Source: Sphingobacteriaceae bacterium (lineage in GTDB: Bacteria; Bacteroidota; Bacteroidia; B-17B0; Aurantibacillaceae). From it: DNA of 9,459 bases. The stretch lies in contig JAHEYE010000124.1 of the NCBI GenBank assembly GCA_023251695.1, positions 1 through 9,459 on the forward strand. Reading direction: 5' to 3'. This document shows positions 1 to 5,875 of the stretch, piece by piece. Made by a program: the position numbers and the translations under genes. Positions within the stretch are counted from its first letter, which is position 1, and the number at the start of each line of letters is the position of its first letter. Under the pieces are notes generated by a model. The model had not been told where the DNA came from. It saw nothing but the letters and a program-made list of their open reading frames with translations, and did no database searches.

Positions 1-106
1 AACACTTAATCACTTTCTCTTCAGCAATATTTTTAACTGAAACTGGTATTGACCTTTTACAATCCGGACAATCGAGCTTTACTGTTTGTTTACTTATGTC
101 AAACAT
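1..106 (-). CDS. Zinc-ribbon-like protein, N-terminal part only (cut by window edge)
   Basis: An open frame on the minus strand starts at the ATG at 106-104 and runs off the left edge, giving 35 visible residues. It begins MFDISKQTVKLDCPDC and continues with a Lys/Val/Ile-rich stretch ending VIKC. The C-P-D-C pair followed by a third Cys about 20 residues on looks like the first half of a four-Cys zinc ribbon; the fourth Cys would lie outside the window. The start overlaps the end of the preceding TIR gene by 8 bases, the usual sign of translational coupling, so I place it as the fourth gene of the TIR operon. I do not recognise the family. A short zinc ribbon next to TIR proteins could be an accessory nucleic-acid or protein-binding subunit, but that is inference. 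The reading frame and overlap are directly visible. Confidence 0.6.
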   Translation of the reverse strand, partial: MFDISKQTVKLDCPDCKRSIPVSVKNIAEEKVIKC

Positions 107-497
107 ATTTCTTTGGTTCTAATAATTCACAGAAACTCTTTACGTTGTCCCAAGTCCAGGATTTGCAAGTCACTCCGCTTAAATCCGCTGGCTTGTCCAA
201 TATTGTCGCTTCTCCAATATAAATTCCCATGATCGGAATGCCTTCTTCCTTTGCACACTTTACTTCCCACAAAGCACCATCAGCGTTCTTTAAATTTTTT
301 GAAACCAAAACAATTACTCCATCGCAGCCTTTAATTCGCGAACGACAGTTTGTTTTCCATTGGCTGTCCCATGGGCTTTTTACTGACATGTCAGTAAAAT
401 CAAAGGGGACTTTTTCGTTTTTAGCCTGTCCTGTGAAAAGGATCTTTGTTTTTTCATCTTCGATTGCGAATGCAACGAATACTCTTTTGTTTGCCAT
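99..497 (-). CDS. TIR-like domain protein (ThsB-like, DUF1863 type)
   Basis: A 132-residue protein consisting almost entirely of one TIR-like domain. Residues 4-12 (KRVFVAFAI) form the first beta strand and box 1. Residues 32-39 carry FDFTDMSV and residues 57-67 GCDGVIVLVSK. WEVKCAKEEGIPIMGIYI starts at W77; E78 sits where the catalytic glutamate of TIR NADases is usually found. This pattern is typical of the MTH538/ThsB TIR-like family, in which Thoeris ThsB proteins turn NAD+ into a cyclic ADP-ribose signal after phage infection. It lies 12 bases downstream of the membrane TIR fusion gene and overlaps the next gene, so it is the third gene of the operon. It has no signal peptide or membrane helix, so it should be cytosolic. 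It is clearly paralogous to the 155-residue TIR protein upstream (shared DFxDMSxKxPWD, KCDGVIVL/GCDGVIVL and WExKCAKEEG). Family assignment is firm; enzymatic activity is inferred. Confidence 0.88.
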   Translation of the reverse strand: MANKRVFVAFAIEDEKTKILFTGQAKNEKVPFDFTDMSVKSPWDSQWKTNCRSRIKGCDGVIVLVSKNLKNADGALWEVKCAKEEGIPIMGIYIGEATILDKPADLSGVTCKSWTWDNVKSFCELLEPKKYV

Positions 498-509
498 ATT
501 ATTTATTTT

Positions 510-1349
510 TTATTTGTTATATATTGAAATTGAACAGTACAATTGATAGAAAAGATACCCCAGTTCGGTTAACCCAGCTAATCCTATAAATAGCCGAAAC
601 CGCTTTATAACTGTTGCCTCAGTTCTTGTGTTCGGCTCATATTTAATTTCCTGAGTTAAGATATTCCACTCGTCTTCGAACATGTTTGTTCTCAATTGCT
701 TTTCAATCTTATCAATGACCATGAACTTTCCCTTATTTAAATTCCCATAGGAATTAATGAGTTTTTCCCAAAAGAATGTCACCAAAAAAGACAACAGTGT
801 TAAGATAAACATCCCGATGGTTGCTGCAACAGTAAATCCAAACGTCTTTCCAAGCACAAATGCCACCGAAAGAATAGAAGAAGTAACCGTAAAGAAAAGG
901 TTGTTCACTTTTAATCGTTGATCAGTTACCTTTTCCGTTGAGCCAACCATTATCTTATATTGTTCTAACCTTAATTTCTGATCGGCTTCAAAAATCTTTA
1001 CCAATGCTTTATAACACTGCTCCGGGTTGTCAAAAACCAAAAACCCTTGACAAAATAAAATTGATTCGTCCGAAGCCTGCGAAAGTTTAATTCCAACAAT
1101 TTGTTTATTCAGTTGTTTGGCTTTAGCATACTCCCACTTCAATTGATCGCTAACAAAAGTCTCTTTCCCTAATAAAAAAATAACGTAATCAACTTCCTTA
1201 AATTTCTGCTCTACGTGTTTTTTCCAATCATTAGAATGGGTAAGCTCACGTAGTACTGCAACCGCGTTTTCAGAACATCTGAAAAGTTCCTTTATTAATA
1301 CATCGCCCTCCGCCTTATCTATTGTACGGTTACAAACAAATACTTTCAT
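510..1349 (-). CDS. TIR-like domain fused to RipA/8xMP-like membrane domain
   Basis: A 279-residue fusion. Residues 1-115 look like a compact, divergent TIR-like domain: MKVFVCNR at the start, VDYVIFLLGK at 53-62, KWEYAKAKQLNKQIVGIKLS at 71-90 with E73 in the catalytic position. A charged helical linker (116-146) leads to two hydrophobic helices at about 149-167 and 172-193. The stretch WEKLINSYGNLNKGKF from W194, then VIDKIEKQL and EDEW (226-229), resembles the signature I associate with RipA-type octameric membrane proteins (8xMP). A third hydrophobic segment lies at about 253-272. In other defence systems such small membrane modules are thought to act as effectors that perturb the inner membrane. 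The start lies 2 bases after the stop of the upstream TIR gene, so the two are almost certainly co-translated. The likely role, sensing the TIR product and damaging the membrane in place of ThsA, is inference. The fusion itself is visible in one uninterrupted frame. Confidence 0.8.
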   Translation of the reverse strand: MKVFVCNRTIDKAEGDVLIKELFRCSENAVAVLRELTHSNDWKKHVEQKFKEVDYVIFLLGKETFVSDQLKWEYAKAKQLNKQIVGIKLSQASDESILFCQGFLVFDNPEQCYKALVKIFEADQKLRLEQYKIMVGSTEKVTDQRLKVNNLFFTVTSSILSVAFVLGKTFGFTVAATIGMFILTLLSFLVTFFWEKLINSYGNLNKGKFMVIDKIEKQLRTNMFEDEWNILTQEIKYEPNTRTEATVIKRFRLFIGLAGLTELGYLFYQLYCSISIYNK

Positions 1350-1351
1350 TA

Positions 1352-1819
1352 CTAAAATCGTTCATTAATTACCTCTTCAAGATTATCCCAAGACCATGTT
1401 ATGATCTTCTTTCCTTTAAGTTCAGGTGGTATTGCGCCTTTATCGTTCTTTTTAATGTGCATACCTATAATTGGTACACCTTCTTCTTTTGCGCATTTTA
1501 TTTCCCACCTTGCACCACCGGCACGGTAAGTATTTTTACTTAAAAGCACAATTACTCCATCGCACTTTCTTATTTTTTCTCGACACTTTTGTTGCCAAAT
1601 TTTTTCGTCCCATGGTTCCTTTGCCGACATATCAATGAAATCGAACGGCGAGTGATCTCTCTTTGCTTGCCCAACTAAAAAATCCCTATATTTTTGGTCT
1701 TCAATTGCAAAACTGATGAACAGTTTTTTTGGTTTGTCAGATTGGCTATCTGAATCGTCATTGGAAAACGCTTTTATTAATAGAGCGGTTATACCTACTC
1801 CTAAGATTAATGGTAACAT
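1352..1819 (-). CDS. Membrane-anchored TIR-like protein (ThsB-like)
   Basis: A 155-residue protein. Residues 2-18 (LPLILGVGITALLIKAF) form one hydrophobic N-terminal helix, probably a membrane anchor, followed by a Ser/Asp-rich linker (19-29). The rest is a TIR-like domain close to that of the 132-residue protein: KLFISFAIEDQKYRDFLVGQ from 32, SPFDFIDMSAKEPWDEK at 57-73, KCDGVIVLLSK from 85, and WEIKCAKEEGVPIIGMHI from W105, with E106 as the presumed catalytic glutamate. It is the first gene of the minus-strand operon, about 70 bases downstream of a TATATTTG box that borders the 22-bp palindrome. Anchoring places this TIR domain next to the membrane protein encoded just downstream. Family assignment as ThsB/DUF1863-like TIR is confident. 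Whether it makes a cyclic nucleotide signal, or is a sensor that selects a phage trigger (several different ThsB proteins often accompany one effector), is open. Confidence 0.87.
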   Translation of the reverse strand: MLPLILGVGITALLIKAFSNDDSDSQSDKPKKLFISFAIEDQKYRDFLVGQAKRDHSPFDFIDMSAKEPWDEKIWQQKCREKIRKCDGVIVLLSKNTYRAGGARWEIKCAKEEGVPIIGMHIKKNDKGAIPPELKGKKIITWSWDNLEEVINERF

Positions 1820-1889
1820 AACTTTTTAAATTTTTAATTTTGTGAATACTTTTTTCTTTTTACATTTGGTTATACTTATTGCGCTGGCA

Positions 1890-1897
1890 CAAATATA
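1890..1897 (-). promoter_or_regulatory. -7 box of TIR operon promoter
   Basis: The minus strand reads TATATTTG here, a full match to the Bacteroidota -7 consensus TAnnTTTG. Transcription would start near 1882, about 60 bases before the first TIR gene. No clear TTTG -33 box is seen; its expected position lies inside the palindrome 1901-1922, so a bound repressor would block polymerase. Confidence 0.6.
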
Positions 1898-1900
1898 ACA

Positions 1901-1922
1901 ACTGTCTTACATGTAAGACAGT
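1901..1922. promoter_or_regulatory. Perfect 22-bp palindrome, probable repressor operator
   Basis: Each half-site reads ACTGTCTTACA on its own strand, with no mismatch and no spacer. It lies between the divergent TIR operon and the XRE gene, 3 bases from the -7 box of the former and 24 bases from the ATG of the latter. Position and symmetry fit an operator for a dimer of the XRE repressor encoded next to it, giving control of the TIR operon and probably autoregulation. No second copy was noticed in the window. Confidence 0.75.
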
Positions 1923-1946
1923 AATTCACTAATAATATTTATTAAC

Positions 1947-2306
1947 ATGAAATCAACATTAAATACTGATCTGTTAGCAAGCATGATTAAAAGTAAGCGG
2001 GGGAAAAAAGGCCTTCGCGATACCGCCGAAGAACTGGGAAACGTAAGCGCAGCAACACTTTCAAGGGTTGAGCAGGGCAAGTTGCCGGATGTCGAAACCT
2101 TTATAAAGATATGTAAATGGTTAGACGTAGCCACCGACGTGTTTACGGTAGGTGATAAAACTAGTATTTCTAAATTATCGGAAAAGGACAAAATTGTTTA
2201 TGAGCTGAGAGCAAGCAGGGAACTTGACGCTGACACTATTGATACTATGATATCAATGGTAAACATTGCTTTTACGAAGATTAAAAAGAATGGCAAAAAA
2301 AAGTAA
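1947..2306 (+). CDS. XRE-family HTH repressor (CapH/ImmR-like role)
   Basis: A 119-residue protein with one helix-turn-helix at about 22-61: GLRDTAEELGNVSAATLSRV followed by EQGKLPDVETFIKICKWLDV, the classical XRE/Cro-C1 layout (A..LG.S..TLSR.E.GK.P...T..KIC.WL). Residues 65-119 form a short helical, charged tail, probably for dimerisation. The gene is divergent from the TIR operon, and the 22-bp palindrome lies immediately upstream. Its last 17 bases overlap the start of a metallopeptidase gene. XRE repressors paired with an ImmA-like protease are known from ICEBs1 (ImmR/ImmA), Deinococcus (DdrO/IrrE) and CBASS operons (CapH/CapP), where the protease cleaves the repressor to release transcription. 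I infer the same job here. No Shine-Dalgarno is visible before the ATG, normal for Bacteroidota. Confidence 0.88.
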   Translation: MKSTLNTDLLASMIKSKRGKKGLRDTAEELGNVSAATLSRVEQGKLPDVETFIKICKWLDVATDVFTVGDKTSISKLSEKDKIVYELRASRELDADTIDTMISMVNIAFTKIKKNGKKK

Positions 2307-2871
2307 ATCATTATTAAAGCATGGATTTAAAGCAGAGGCAGAAAGAATTTCCGAACGTTTACGTAAAGAACTAAAGATTTCAAAATTCGCCCCATTATGT
2401 GCCTTTGCTTTGGCAGAACACTTGGGCGTTACTATTGCCGGTATTACAGAAGTGCTTCCGAAAGAAGGAGTAAACAAATTGAATGACCCATCTAAAAAAG
2501 AAAAGTTTTCGGGTTTGTTATTTAAGAATGAAGACGGTGATCCAGTTGTACTCCATAATGATTTAGATTCTAAAAAGCGCCAGCAAAGTAATTTAATGCA
2601 TGAACTGGCGCATTTCCTATGCGGTCATGAAGTGCCGGAAGAAATAAGGAATTTAATCTATCTCTACAATTTACGCTATTTTAATGCAGAGCACGAGGCA
2701 GAAGCAAAATATCTTGGCGGATGTTTACAAATACCAAAGCCAGGGCTTTTATGGAAGAGAAAAGAACAATGTAGCGAGGAAGAAATTTCTGAATATTTTT
2801 CTGCCAGTGTCGATATGGTGAATTACAGAATTAATACATTGGGGCTGAATCGCCGTTTCAAGAGAAATTAA
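2290..2871 (+). CDS. ImmA/IrrE-family metallopeptidase (CapP-like role)
   Basis: A 193-residue zinc protease of the COG2856/ImmA-IrrE type. Residues 102-108 read LMHELAH, giving the HExxH motif (H104, E105, H108). A downstream segment from about 135, EHEAEAKYLGGCLQIPK, matches the usual ExEAxxFAxxLLxP block; E138 is the likely third zinc ligand. The C-terminal part (about 160-190) has the EEISEYFSASVDMVNYRINTLG pattern common in this family. I chose the ATG at 2290 because MAKKSKSLLKHGFKAEAERI is a natural beginning; an in-frame upstream start at 2266 would add eight residues and lengthen the overlap with the XRE gene. The overlap (17 bases) indicates coupled expression with the repressor, its probable substrate. 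Relatives cleave their XRE partner after DNA damage or on binding single-stranded DNA. The substrate here is inferred from the pairing. Confidence 0.9.
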   Translation: MAKKSKSLLKHGFKAEAERISERLRKELKISKFAPLCAFALAEHLGVTIAGITEVLPKEGVNKLNDPSKKEKFSGLLFKNEDGDPVVLHNDLDSKKRQQSNLMHELAHFLCGHEVPEEIRNLIYLYNLRYFNAEHEAEAKYLGGCLQIPKPGLLWKRKEQCSEEEISEYFSASVDMVNYRINTLGLNRRFKRN

Positions 2872-2882
2872 TTTGGCCGTTC

Positions 2883-2907
2883 CCGCCGAAAAGGCGGTCG
2901 GGCTTTT
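2883..2907 (+). terminator. Probable terminator after the XRE-protease pair
   Basis: CCGCC at 2883-2887 and GGCGG at 2893-2897 form a GC-rich stem with loop GAAAA. A TTTT run follows at 2904-2907. The hairpin begins 12 bases after the metallopeptidase stop codon. CCCG/CGGG at 2882-2885 and 2899-2902 offers an alternative pairing. Confidence 0.55.
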
Positions 2908-2948
2908 CGTTCCAATCTTTGCAAGAGGCAGGCAAAGGATTTCCACTG

Positions 2949-2961
2949 CAATCCCTAACGG
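2949..2961. repeat. Intergenic repeat word CAATCCCTAACGG, copy 1
   Basis: The 13-base word CAATCCCTAACGG occurs here and again at 3550-3562 on the same strand, each time just outside the gene 2975-3487. In this copy CTAACG can pair with CGTTGG at 2967-2972 to make a small hairpin. Similar intergenic words are common in some Bacteroidota genomes; their function is not known to me. Confidence 0.5.
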
Positions 2962-2974
2962 AAAAGCGTTGGTG

Positions 2975-3487
2975 TTAATCACATTTATCCAAACACTCCT
3001 CCATAGATGGCCCGAAGAGCACTAATTGTTTGAAAATTGAAATAGTCGGCTTGCATTTAATGTTGTCCAAATAAATTGTGTCTGGGCGATACGTTGCAAT
3101 TTGCGCCATTGCAGAATTATAAACTTTTATTTCCGATGGAACGCTATTAAGTTGCTTCATTGTGCCTGCCAATAAAGTATCTTTGGTGTCCATAACGAAA
3201 ACAAGGCTGTCGAAAGCCTCTAAATCTAGAATATAAAAGTCAGAAAAGTATTGTGGATAGAAAAAGGGATATTTGTATGGCTCTTCAATTTTGAATCTCT
3301 GGATGAATATTTTTCGGAGGGTTTTTTTGTCGGCGCTGAATAATGCAATCATAGATTTTTCGTCGTCAGTAAATCTGTAGGTTTTGTCGCTACAACCGCA
3401 AGCCGACCATTTATAACAACCGTAGATTGACCACAGGGATAAAATTATTACAAAGAGAATTAATATCTGTCTAAATATTTTTTTCAC
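2975..3487 (-). CDS. Probable lipoprotein, unknown function
   Basis: A 170-residue protein that I do not recognise. MKKIFRQILILFVIILSLWS followed by IYGC is a lysine-capped hydrophobic signal sequence ending in Cys24, a plausible lipoprotein attachment site. Further Cys residues at 30 and 32 and a CLDKCD ending suggest disulfides, consistent with an envelope location. The body (35-165) alternates charged and aromatic stretches and looks globular, with no membrane helix. The start codon is GTG at 3487-3485, inside ATGATGTGA; the two nearby ATG triplets are out of frame, which supports the GTG. It stands alone, with the terminator of the protease gene facing its 3' end and 85 bases before the next gene. 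The repeat CAATCCCTAACGG lies on each side of it. Confidence 0.6.
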   Translation of the reverse strand: MKKIFRQILILFVIILSLWSIYGCYKWSACGCSDKTYRFTDDEKSMIALFSADKKTLRKIFIQRFKIEEPYKYPFFYPQYFSDFYILDLEAFDSLVFVMDTKDTLLAGTMKQLNSVPSEIKVYNSAMAQIATYRPDTIYLDNIKCKPTISIFKQLVLFGPSMEECLDKCD

Positions 3488-3549
3488 ATCATATTATTTA
3501 ATATCGAAGATCGCTTATAAATAACGATATGTTGTCGCACTTATTGTTT

Positions 3550-3562
3550 CAATCCCTAACGG
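3550..3562. repeat. Intergenic repeat word CAATCCCTAACGG, copy 2
   Basis: This is an identical copy of the word at 2949-2961, in the same orientation. It lies 11 bases from the stop codon of the four-helix membrane protein gene. The two copies bracket gene 2975-3487. Confidence 0.5.
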
Positions 3563-3572
3563 TTACGAAATG

Positions 3573-4115
3573 TTATGCGTCGCCTTTTTTTGCTTGGCGG
3601 CCGTACAGTATTTGCCGTGCCGCTTCTTTTGCTGCTGCTGTAAATTTTTTCTCGTCGACTATTTCTATTAAGTCTGTCGATGATTTTGAAGCATATAGTG
3701 TTTTGAACTTTTCAAGGTCTTCGTTGAACTGTTTTTCACTTTGTCTGGATACCGCTTCAGATTGAACCACTGCCACCTCGCTTTTTTTCGGCATGACTAA
3801 AATAACTGTCAAAACAATTACGAAAAGCGAGTAGGGTTGAAAACCGATACTTAAACTATTAAAACTTAATGATGTGGTTGTCTGCGCAGGTGTAAAGTTA
3901 AACAGGTTAATAAGTCCAAGTATCAATGTCGCCCCGAGAACATATTTATAGAACTTTCTAAATACAAAGAAAGAAATGGCGCAAAGTGTAGCTCCTGTCA
4001 ACCCAAGGTAATGCTGAATTGTTAGAGTATACTCGGTCCCTGAATTAATAAAAGTCCAAGTCGACAGAACCAAAAGAACTATTGCCGGTATTAATAGTTT
4101 ATATTTTTGAAACAT
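3573..4115 (-). CDS. Four-helix membrane protein with soluble C-terminal tail
   Basis: A 180-residue protein of unknown function. Hydrophobic segments lie at about 8-26, 37-53, 58-72 and 94-109, giving four predicted membrane helices. The remainder (110-180) is a soluble, charged, helical tail. Its stretch LYASKSSTDLIEIVDEKKF followed by TAAAKEAARQIL resembles a motif common in Bacteroidota membrane proteins (S.eeL..I......y...A..AA..iL..R), apparently a small helical interaction module; this is recognition from memory, not a family assignment. The gene has its own TAnnTTTG promoter at 4177-4184. On the coding strand GTTATGCG lies upstream of the ATG and CGCATAAC at the stop, so the gene is bracketed by an 8-base inverted repeat, a pattern seen in integron-style cassettes. 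Confidence 0.65.
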   Translation of the reverse strand: MFQKYKLLIPAIVLLVLSTWTFINSGTEYTLTIQHYLGLTGATLCAISFFVFRKFYKYVLGATLILGLINLFNFTPAQTTTSLSFNSLSIGFQPYSLFVIVLTVILVMPKKSEVAVVQSEAVSRQSEKQFNEDLEKFKTLYASKSSTDLIEIVDEKKFTAAAKEAARQILYGRQAKKGDA

Positions 4116-4121
4116 GTGTTT

Positions 4122-4144
4122 GTTCGTCTAAGGTTGCGCATAAC
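4122..4144 (-). repeat. GTTATGYGCAA intergenic motif, copy upstream of membrane gene
   Basis: The minus strand starts with GTTATGCGCAA and ends GACGAAC over 23 bases just before the ATG at 4115. A related 23-base segment with GTTATGTGCAA and GACGACC lies at 6331-6353, with 16 of 23 bases equal and the same orientation relative to its gene. An inverted GTTATGCG is at 3572-3579. Confidence 0.4.
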
Positions 4145-4176
4145 TAATGGCTTGTCACCAATCATAGTTAAAAATA

Positions 4177-4184
4177 CAAAATTA
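4177..4184 (-). promoter_or_regulatory. -7 promoter box for gene 3573-4115
   Basis: The minus strand reads TAATTTTG, a full match to TAnnTTTG, 61 bases before the ATG. T-rich sequence with two TTTTTG words lies upstream at 4189-4200, but it is too close to be a standard -33 box. Confidence 0.5.
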
Positions 4185-4224
4185 TCAGCAAAAACAAAAA
4201 CCGTCTAGCCAGATCAGTGTCCGC

Positions 4225-5175
4225 TTAAAACTTTTTGTTGTCACGCCGACAATACCAATGAGGATCGCAACCTTTTTTGAAATTGTGCTCGTCCCAATAT
4301 TTATTTCGCTTTCTTTTTCCCTTCGGAGGATTCGGATAAGGTTCATAAATTATTCTATCAACCAGATCAAACTTATTGCAAACAGGACAAATGCTATCGC
4401 TTTTTGATTTGTCAAATTCACAATATGGCGGATATGGAATTTCTAAGTAAGTTATTTTGTGATCATCAATGATTATGTTTTTGACAATGGTGTCTAGATA
4501 ATAAGTAACAGTTGTAATTCTGAGTTCCGTTGTGTCGGAAGCCAAGCTATCATAATGAAAAGTTAAGTTTTTTTCCAAGCCGCTGACAAAAACCCTTCCG
4601 TCAGGAAGATTTAGTTGAAGCATTACTTTTTCAACAAGAGTTGCAGTGTCTGCCGGCGCTCGTAGGATTATGCGCCCAGTTAATTTCCCCGTCTGTTTCG
4701 TGTCTTTGTGATTTTCTGCGATTGTCTTTTTATTTTTAGGTTTAAACTTAAAACTAGTATCCGTCGGATAGTACGATAGTCTACATTCTCTGGTTTGTCC
4801 ATTTTCATAATAACACTTCTCCGGCCTAAACAGTTTATTTTTCCAAATACCCTCTTCTTCTATATTGCCGCTTTCATAAAATAATTTCGCTTGCCCCTCC
4901 GGTATACCGTTGTTGTAATTTATTGTGGATCTAATTTTGCCATTGCAATAGTATTCAGTCCAGCAACCGGTTTTTCTATCGTCTTTATATTTACCTTCCA
5001 GTACTTTTTGGTCAGCTTTGTAACAAGTCCCCGGTTTGTCTTTGCCAGTTACAATCCAATGTCCCTGCTTTTTACCGTTTGAATCGGTGACATTAATTGT
5101 GTCCGCTGTTTGCGATCCTACACGTGTAGGCGTGCACGTAATTATGAAAATAAATATGATCGAGAATATCCTCAT
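4225..5175 (-). CDS. Secreted MORN-repeat (YwqK-like) protein with Cys-rich C-terminus
   Basis: A 316-residue protein. Residues 1-20 form a signal sequence (MRIFSIIFIFIITC...). From about 34 to 130 there are four to five MORN-type repeats: GKKQGHWIVTG, LEGKYKDDRKTGCWTEYYCN, INYNNGIPEGQAKLFYESG, and EEEGIWKNKLFRPEKCYYEN. These resemble the YwqK family, whose repeats are thought to bind partner proteins or lipid surfaces. Residues 165-250 look like a beta-rich domain. The end holds CPVC at 263-266 and CDPHWYC at 303-309, with PYCEF before them; together these could bind zinc. I have seen WYC-type tails of this kind in Bacteroidota proteins but know no function. The ATG overlaps the stop of the upstream lipoprotein gene as ATGA, so the two form an operon. 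YwqK-like proteins are sometimes called antitoxins; nothing here proves that. Confidence 0.75.
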   Translation of the reverse strand: MRIFSIIFIFIITCTPTRVGSQTADTINVTDSNGKKQGHWIVTGKDKPGTCYKADQKVLEGKYKDDRKTGCWTEYYCNGKIRSTINYNNGIPEGQAKLFYESGNIEEEGIWKNKLFRPEKCYYENGQTRECRLSYYPTDTSFKFKPKNKKTIAENHKDTKQTGKLTGRIILRAPADTATLVEKVMLQLNLPDGRVFVSGLEKNLTFHYDSLASDTTELRITTVTYYLDTIVKNIIIDDHKITYLEIPYPPYCEFDKSKSDSICPVCNKFDLVDRIIYEPYPNPPKGKRKRNKYWDEHNFKKGCDPHWYCRRDNKKF

Positions 5176-5810
5176 TTTAGCAAATTCAAAGAACCCGTCT
5201 TTATAGTCATATGCCCTGTTTTATCAATGACCCCAGACTTAAATTTAATATAATGCTCTCTTGACCCTGGAACTTCCCTTGAATTGCTGTCGCACTCATA
5301 TGAAAAAACAGAATCTCTCGCATAAAAATTAACACCGCCCGATTGTGCGTCTTTATAAATTCTGGCAATGGCATTACAAGAATAACCGCAATCAGCCCCG
5401 CAACCGTCAACCAGAAGCTGCTCTTCTTGTATTTTGTTACCATGTTTGTCGAAAATTTCTATTTCAGGAATATAATAAGCCGCCTCACCTAATGTGATAA
5501 AGATAAAATACTCGCTGGTGTCCTTATAGATTCCCCAAACCCTCCCTGCTACAACACGTTTTGGAATAAATAAAGTATCAGCCGGTCTAAATAGCGAATC
5601 AGTAATATACAGTGAGTCGGAAACTTCAACAATAATTGACTTAGGGCCTTCCTCATAATAATTATCAAGATCAAAATAAAGAGGTAGGTCTACTAGTCGT
5701 TGAATGGAAACAAATTTTTTAAATGCGAGTTCCTTTATCGAGACGTTGTTCTTGTCTGAGGTCGAACAGCAATAAAAAGCTAATACAAGTAGTATGTATA
5801 TTTTCTTCAT
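5172..5810 (-). CDS. Probable lipoprotein, unknown function
   Basis: I start this gene at the ATG at 5810 (MKKIYILLVLAFYCCSTSDK, 212 residues), because it gives a proper short signal with Cys14/Cys15 as lipidation candidates. An in-frame ATG at 5834 would put eight polar residues in front. The mature part is hydrophilic, with many Tyr, Asp and Glu residues. It has a Cys cluster GCGADCGYSCNA and a further YECDSNS, which could form disulfides in the periplasm or at the cell surface. I do not recognise the family. The stop overlaps the start of the MORN-repeat gene by four bases (ATGA), so the two products are made together and may work as a pair. No TAnnTTTG box is visible in the 65 bases upstream. 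Confidence 0.65.
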   Translation of the reverse strand: MKKIYILLVLAFYCCSTSDKNNVSIKELAFKKFVSIQRLVDLPLYFDLDNYYEEGPKSIIVEVSDSLYITDSLFRPADTLFIPKRVVAGRVWGIYKDTSEYFIFITLGEAAYYIPEIEIFDKHGNKIQEEQLLVDGCGADCGYSCNAIARIYKDAQSGGVNFYARDSVFSYECDSNSREVPGSREHYIKFKSGVIDKTGHMTIKTGSLNLLK

Positions 5811-5875
5811 TTTATTGAGCCGCCTATAATGCATCCCTTATTCTTTGTCAACTGTGGCAACGTTTTTATTTATTG

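Noticed and set aside
99..1819. Classical Thoeris with ThsA
   Set aside because: No SIR2, SLOG or Macro-domain protein is found among the operon genes seen, so the standard effector is missing.
5207..5443. 78-codon minus-strand frame inside the lipoprotein gene
   Set aside because: It lies wholly within gene 5172-5810 in another frame on the same strand, with no separate signals.
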